Under the pieces are notes generated by a model, which did not search any database, was not told where the DNA came from, and saw only the letters and a program-made list of their open reading frames with translations. A DNA stretch of 64,000 nt, taken from positions 62,001 to 126,000 of the forward strand of contig NZ_JABAEF010000020.1 of the NCBI RefSeq assembly GCF_023701945.1, written 5' to 3'. The position numbers were made by a program, and so were the translations under genes. Positions within the stretch are counted from its first letter, which is position 1. Every line of letters begins with the position of its first letter. The DNA is from Rhizobium sp. CG5 (lineage in GTDB: Bacteria; Pseudomonadota; Alphaproteobacteria; Rhizobiales; Rhizobiaceae). Shown here in pieces: positions 60,708-64,000 of the stretch.

Positions 60708-60986
60708 ATGACCACCACCAATGAAATCGCCGACAAGATTGCAGCCGATAACGGCCTGACGAAGGTTCAGGCCAAGGGCATCGTAGAATCCGTGTTTCAG
60801 GCCATCGCCGATGCCGCAGGATCTGACGCCGAAACCTCGATTCCCGGCTTCGGAAAATTCAAGGTGAAGGCATCGCCTGAGCGCGAGGGTCGCAATCCTG
60901 CGACCGGAGAAAAGATGACGGTTGCGGCTTCGAAGAAGCTGACCTTCGCGCCTGCCAAGGCGCTCAAGGATGCACTGAACAAGTGA
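60708..60986 (+). CDS. HU-family DNA-binding protein
   Basis: A 92-residue HU/IHF-type protein: helical dimer region (EIADKIAADNGLTKVQAKGIVESVF) and the DNA-bending arm (GRNPATGEKMTVAASKKLTFAPAKALKDALN). A plasmid-encoded nucleoid protein, perhaps assisting oriT structure or silencing. GAGGAATTCC precedes the ATG. A GC hairpin (61002-61023) follows. Confidence 0.92.
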   Translation: MTTTNEIADKIAADNGLTKVQAKGIVESVFQAIADAAGSDAETSIPGFGKFKVKASPEREGRNPATGEKMTVAASKKLTFAPAKALKDALNK

Positions 60987-61001
60987 TCCCTGACGTGGAG
61001 A

Positions 61002-61023
61002 GCCCCGCCTTGGCGGGCGGGGC
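61002..61023. terminator. Hairpin between convergent HU and DUF736 genes
   Basis: GCCCCGCC and GGCGGGGC form an eight-base-pair stem with a six-base loop between two converging genes. There is no T run; a bidirectional terminator is likely. Confidence 0.5.
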
Positions 61024-61031
61024 ATCCAATC

Positions 61032-61343
61032 TCAGTCCCGGTTCGACCGGGACCAGATGAGGGAGAGTCCTTCCTCGCCTTCGACCTCGATCAGCGTTGC
61101 GTAGATCGGAGCCGGGAAGCTCGGGTCGTCGAGCTTGACCGAGAGGTAGTCGCGACCTTCGTTCGAGGTCTTCTTCCAGGCTGCGCCGAATTCTACCGTA
61201 GCCCCGGCGAGGATGCGGTAGTCCGGGCCCTTTTCGGAAGTGCGCTCGACGGCGCGGATGGTTGCCTTGACGTTGAGGTTGAGGGTCTTGATGGTGCCGG
61301 AGAAGCCGTTGCCGGAAGCGGTGAAAGAGCCGATGGTTGCCAT
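61032..61343 (-). CDS. DUF736 family protein
   Basis: A 103-residue DUF736 protein (MATIGSFTASGNGFSGTIKTL ... RILAGATVEFGAAWKKTSNEGRDYLSVKLDDPSFPAPIYATL). Common on alphaproteobacterial conjugative plasmids; function unknown. The start at ATG 61343, preceded on its strand by AAAAGGATTACGACA, gives the family's usual N-terminus; the longer frame to 61553 is not supported. Confidence 0.88.
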   Translation of the reverse strand: MATIGSFTASGNGFSGTIKTLNLNVKATIRAVERTSEKGPDYRILAGATVEFGAAWKKTSNEGRDYLSVKLDDPSFPAPIYATLIEVEGEEGLSLIWSRSNRD

Positions 61344-61981
61344 TGTCGTAATCCTTTTCGGTTGTTCGGGCCGCGTCCATCGCGGCCTCGATGGCAGTCG
61401 ATAGGACCGGGGACGATCGGCCTGCATCCAACGGACCGAAACGGAGTGGAGGACGGCCAGGGAGAGGCTTTCTTGTCTCGCGAGGAATGGGCGCTTCAGC
61501 GCACAGGGGAAGAAAACGAGCCGGCCGTTGCGGATGCCGATCGAGCCGAGCATCGCGAGGTGGTCTTTGGTCAGACATGCCCCATCGAGACCGCAGTGGA
61601 CGTGCCAGTGGACGGATCAAGGATTACGGCAAATGGCATCATTCTGGTGGTGACCAATGGGAACGGGTGCATAGCGCCAACAGCCCGGATCGAATGGTCG
61701 GAGCCAACGACTGCATGTGGGAGGCTGCCGGGAATGGAGCATTGTAGCCCCTCGCTTAGCGGGTCGCGGCGCCAGGCCTTGATGATCGACATTATTGGGA
61801 ACCGCTCTACCTTATCGTCGGCAGATCCATGCGGGTTCTCAGCGTCGTTCAAGCGGCCACGTGTCGTGTCGGCGCTGACACCCAGCGGGCAACCTACGCC
61901 GACCACGGACGCGGCGGTTACCGCCTCCAAAGTTGATTTACTGTCCATAAGCTGGGTTTTGGCGCGAGGCCAGTGCTTCCG
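61344..61981. other. 638-base interval without a recognised gene
   Basis: Open frames exist on both strands, including a 207-codon frame on + and a 73-codon ATG frame ending at 61571 on -, but none has a recognisable motif or good start. The regulatory region of the DUF736 gene should be at its left end. Nothing else is supported. Confidence 0.4.
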
Positions 61982-62542
61982 CTAGCCGGGCGTTTCGAAA
62001 AGGCCGGTCGGAAAGCCGTCTAGGCTGACCTGGTTTTTTTCCCGCCAGTAGTCGTCGATCCCGTCGACGCCTTTGGCCTTGGCCCAGGCGTCCATCTGCG
62101 GGCGCTCTTCCTGGTATTCGAACAACGGCACGCCGTAGCCGCAGGATGTCTGAACCAGATCGAAGTCGAGCCTTATCATCTGCCGCGCGCCGAGCGGCGC
62201 GTTGCCGTCGAACCGCTCGTCCAGCAGGCTGGCAAACTCGTCACTGTCGCGATGGATGACGCGCCCCTTGCCGAAAAGCCGCATGATTAGCGGCGGCCCG
62301 GAAACCGCACAGAACATGATGGTGAGGCGGTCGTTTATCCCCAGATGGGCAGCGGTCTCGTTGCCGCTACCGGTGCGGTCGAGATACATCGCGGCGTTGT
62401 CGCCAAGGATACGAAACATGTCCGTGCTGCGCGGAGACATGTTGACATGACCGGTCGGCGCTGCCGATGCGGTGAAGAACATGTGCTGTGCCACGATGAA
62501 GCGATGGTGTTGCGGTTCGAGAGTCGGGAAGAATTTGGCCAT
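61982..62542 (-). CDS. Pyridoxamine 5'-phosphate oxidase-family (FMN-binding split-barrel) protein
   Basis: A 186-residue PNPOx-like protein (FIVAQHMFFTASAAPTGHVNMSPRSTDMFRIL, AAHLGINDRLTIMFCAVSGPPLIMRLFGKG). It resembles the group of PNPOx-like flavin or heme-binding proteins rather than PdxH itself. The late CGYGVPLFEYQEERP stretch is typical of that group. The start at ATG 62542 begins right at the domain; ATG 62566 is an alternative. No operon partner; role unknown. Confidence 0.8.
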   Translation of the reverse strand: MAKFFPTLEPQHHRFIVAQHMFFTASAAPTGHVNMSPRSTDMFRILGDNAAMYLDRTGSGNETAAHLGINDRLTIMFCAVSGPPLIMRLFGKGRVIHRDSDEFASLLDERFDGNAPLGARQMIRLDFDLVQTSCGYGVPLFEYQEERPQMDAWAKAKGVDGIDDYWREKNQVSLDGFPTGLFETPG

Positions 62543-62726
62543 GCCCGAGAATATGGCTGGCTTCATTCGCTGCCAAGACCGGAATTGCGAAAAGTTGATG
62601 ACACGGGCGGCCTTGCTTTCAAGTGAACCCTGCATTTTGACAGTGTTAACTGACACACGTCACCTGAGGAGCGCCAGCACTTTGAAAAGCGCCTGAACAG
62701 TCACCTGATTGCCCAACGCATAGCTG

Positions 62727-62751
62727 CACTGCACAAAAATTAGGTGCAGTG
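62727..62751. repeat. Inverted repeat CACTGCAC / GTGCAGTG
   Basis: Eight-base arms (62727-62734 and 62744-62751) with a nine-base AT-rich spacer, in the gap between two minus-strand genes. It resembles a protein-binding dyad but is not a tra box (wrong spacing). Confidence 0.45.
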
Positions 62752-62857
62752 TGTTGAAAATTCGGGCACAAAGACTTCAGCTGATGCACATGGCGGCTCT
62801 CCCAGTTCCGCCGCAGCAGCTGTTCCCCTCTGGAGGTCTATGACCTTCACACTTTAT

Positions 62858-62890
62858 GGGCCGCGGTTTTCCGTCGGCCCTTTTTTCTTT
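62858..62890 (+). terminator. Rho-independent terminator on the + strand without an upstream + gene
   Basis: GGGCCG (62858-62863) pairs with CGGCCC (62875-62880), extended by CGG/CCG inside, followed by TTTTTT CTTTT. It is a textbook terminator oriented + in a region where both flanking genes are on -. It implies a short + transcript of roughly 100-150 bases starting near 62.75 kb. Confidence 0.6.
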
Positions 62891-62955
62891 TCCTAACCGG
62901 GTCGCAACAGCGCTCGGACGCCGGAGGAAGGCGGGGCCGGAGCCCCGCGATCGTC

Positions 62956-63540
62956 CTATTCGAATGCCGCCATCTGGACAGTTGCGGCTTTTTGATCGAC
63001 CGAGTTCGCGGGCTGTTCGATCGTGCGCTCGTAAGGCTTCCAGGTTTCGCCTGTGATGTCCTCGTAAGCCGAGACGGCACCTTCGGCTGCCATGCGAAGC
63101 ACGTGGGCCTGTAGGCCCATGTCGGCTGCGAACTCGCGCTTGCGCTGGGCGCGGCTGTCGAAACCGACAGGCCCGTCGAGGTCCTCGTCTCTGGTATCGT
63201 TAGAGAGCTTCGTGGTGAGATCGCGGGCTTCTGTGACCGCGCGGGAGTAGAACTGCCCGGCGCCGTAGGCGGAGCCGACGAAGGATCCGACGATGCGCTG
63301 CATGTGGATCTGCATGGCCTTCTCGGCAAGGCCCTCCTTCAGGGCATCGGCGCTTTCGATCAACTGGCCGCGGTGGAGGTCGCGGATCCCGTCGCTGTCG
63401 ATGAGGGCAAGGCCGAAGCTTTCGGAGATGCGCAGCGCCTGCGTCGCGTCGGGGCAGGCGTGCCTGACCATTTCGAGGGTGGTGGCGCGCTGGGATTTTA
63501 CGGAGCGGTTCTTTTGGGTGGAGCGGTTGAGCGGTGCCAT
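62956..63540 (-). CDS. Conserved plasmid hypothetical protein
   Basis: A 194-residue soluble, mostly helical protein (LEMVRHACPDATQALRISESFGLALID, LHRGQLIESADALKEGLAEKAMQIHMQRIVGSFVGSAYGAGQFY). I recognise no domain or catalytic motif. The N-terminus is basic (NRSTQKNRSVKSQRATT). It lies in the small-gene backbone region next to DUF736. ATG 63540 is preceded on its strand by AAAGGATCATG-type sequence; the frame extends further upstream but without such a site. Confidence 0.72.
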   Translation of the reverse strand: MAPLNRSTQKNRSVKSQRATTLEMVRHACPDATQALRISESFGLALIDSDGIRDLHRGQLIESADALKEGLAEKAMQIHMQRIVGSFVGSAYGAGQFYSRAVTEARDLTTKLSNDTRDEDLDGPVGFDSRAQRKREFAADMGLQAHVLRMAAEGAVSAYEDITGETWKPYERTIEQPANSVDQKAATVQMAAFE

Positions 63541-63904
63541 GATCGGATCCTTTAAGAGCGATGTTTCAGCGAAGCCCGGGGTGCCGGTTGTCGTCCGGCT
63601 CAGCCCCTCGGGTGCGGGCAAAAGGACATGGGCGTCAGCGGCCCGGCCCAAGGTCAGGGCATTGCCAGGAGGAGCGAGGATGGTTTGCGGCTGGTGCTGC
63701 CCGCCTTTAAGCGGGCTGCGACAGACGCGGGCCTGCCTTGCGACGCGGCGATGATCCTGCCGCAACGCGGCGTGGCACACGGCCTTTGACCGGGACGCGC
63801 CCATGTCAGACCGCAGCAAAACCGAGGTGCTGTGCCGGCCGACAATCTGGCCCACGACAGCATGATGCAATCGCCATCGCCGATCCGACCGTGGCAACGC
63901 CGCT
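63541..63904. other. 364-base interval without a recognised gene
   Basis: It lies between the hypothetical gene and the end of the partial gene at the right edge. Open frames here look like shadows in GC-rich sequence. No hairpin with a T run or clear promoter seen. Confidence 0.4.
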
Positions 63905-64000
63905 TCACCCACGGAGGCCACTGACAAATCCCGGTCCCATCACAGTCAGTGCCAGGATGGTTGCCCCGTGCCATTTCTTCCGCGCTTCGATCAACGCTTT
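63905..64000 (-). CDS. C-terminal end of an unidentified protein, cut by the window edge
   Basis: On the minus strand the frame entering from the right reads KALIEARKKWHGATILALTV then MGPGFVSGLRG and a TGA at 63905-63907. The amphipathic helix followed by a short tail looks like a real protein C-terminus. A plasmid-backbone protein (for example of the toprim or primase-like kind often found here) is possible, but 31 residues do not identify it. Confidence 0.5.
   Translation of the reverse strand, partial: KALIEARKKWHGATILALTVMGPGFVSGLRG

Noticed and set aside
61362..61985. Long open frame on the + strand between DUF736 and PNPOx-like genes
   Set aside because: Low-complexity-looking translation, no motif, no credible start; GC-rich noncoding sequence gives such frames.
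62727..62751. Dyad CACTGCAC/GTGCAGTG considered as a second tra box
   Set aside because: The tra box is an 18-base continuous dyad; here the half-sites are separated by a nine-base AT-rich spacer and the sequence differs.
1..64000. CRISPR arrays, tRNA and rRNA genes, riboswitches
   Set aside because: Looked for regular spaced repeats, tRNA-like cloverleaf ends and known riboswitch cores; none seen.

Overview
The window looks like part of a large conjugative repABC-type plasmid of a Rhizobiaceae bacterium (Agrobacterium/Rhizobium), of the Ti or opine-catabolic kind. The reasons are a trb operon in Ti-plasmid order at the left edge, traR/traM quorum-sensing genes, a traHBFA - oriT - traCDG transfer region with an almost perfect tra box at the right edge, and an agrocinopine-type acc operon between them. 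No T-DNA, vir genes, repABC genes or traI lie inside the window; traI and trbB-D would be expected just to the left.

Layout. 0-5.9 kb: trbE (3' end), trbJ, trbK, trbL, trbF, trbG, trbH, trbI, the mating-pair-formation type IV secretion system. 6.0-17.4 kb: an Na/Pi-cotransporter/PhoU membrane protein, then accR-accABCDEFG-like genes (DeoR repressor, oligopeptide-type ABC importer, glycerophosphodiesterase-family enzyme, inositol-monophosphatase-family enzyme), a Nudix hydrolase and a DUF4432 sugar-epimerase-like protein. 18.1-21.3 kb: a ketopantoate-reductase-family gene and a compact two-gene CBASS anti-phage locus (patatin phospholipase plus CD-NTase). 21.6-31.3 kb: a second phosphodiester module built on a different transporter (ROK regulator, UgpB/A/E/C-like importer, GDPD, IMPase, a second Na/Pi-PhoU protein, a second Nudix hydrolase). 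31.4-33.8 kb: an IS1182-type remnant and a methyl-accepting chemotaxis protein. 34.0-49.7 kb: a catabolic island with aspartase, cupin, MmgE/PrpD protein, dipeptide-type ABC importer, FAD amine oxidoreductase, two Gfo/Idh/MocA dehydrogenases, two xylose-isomerase-like proteins and a LacI repressor. 50.0-60.3 kb: traR, traM, traH-B-F-A, oriT, traC-D-G and a secreted SNase-like nuclease. 60.4-64.0 kb: small plasmid-backbone genes (WGR, HU, DUF736, a PNPOx-like protein and hypotheticals).

How the parts fit. The two modules at 6-17 and 22-31 kb share the same four enzyme or membrane parts (GDPD, IMPase, Na/Pi-PhoU, Nudix) behind unrelated importers and unrelated regulators. This suggests parallel use of two phosphodiester substrates: import, cleavage to a sugar phosphate, dephosphorylation, and disposal of the released phosphate. 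The 34-50 kb island carries paired LacI-type operators in both of its divergent promoter regions, which ties aspartase/cupin and the catabolic operon into one predicted regulon. traR lies next to this LacI gene rather than beside accR, so opine control of conjugation may be wired differently from pTiC58.

All functions are read from sequence features and family knowledge. No database search was run, and start codons are choices made from ribosome-binding sites and overlaps.
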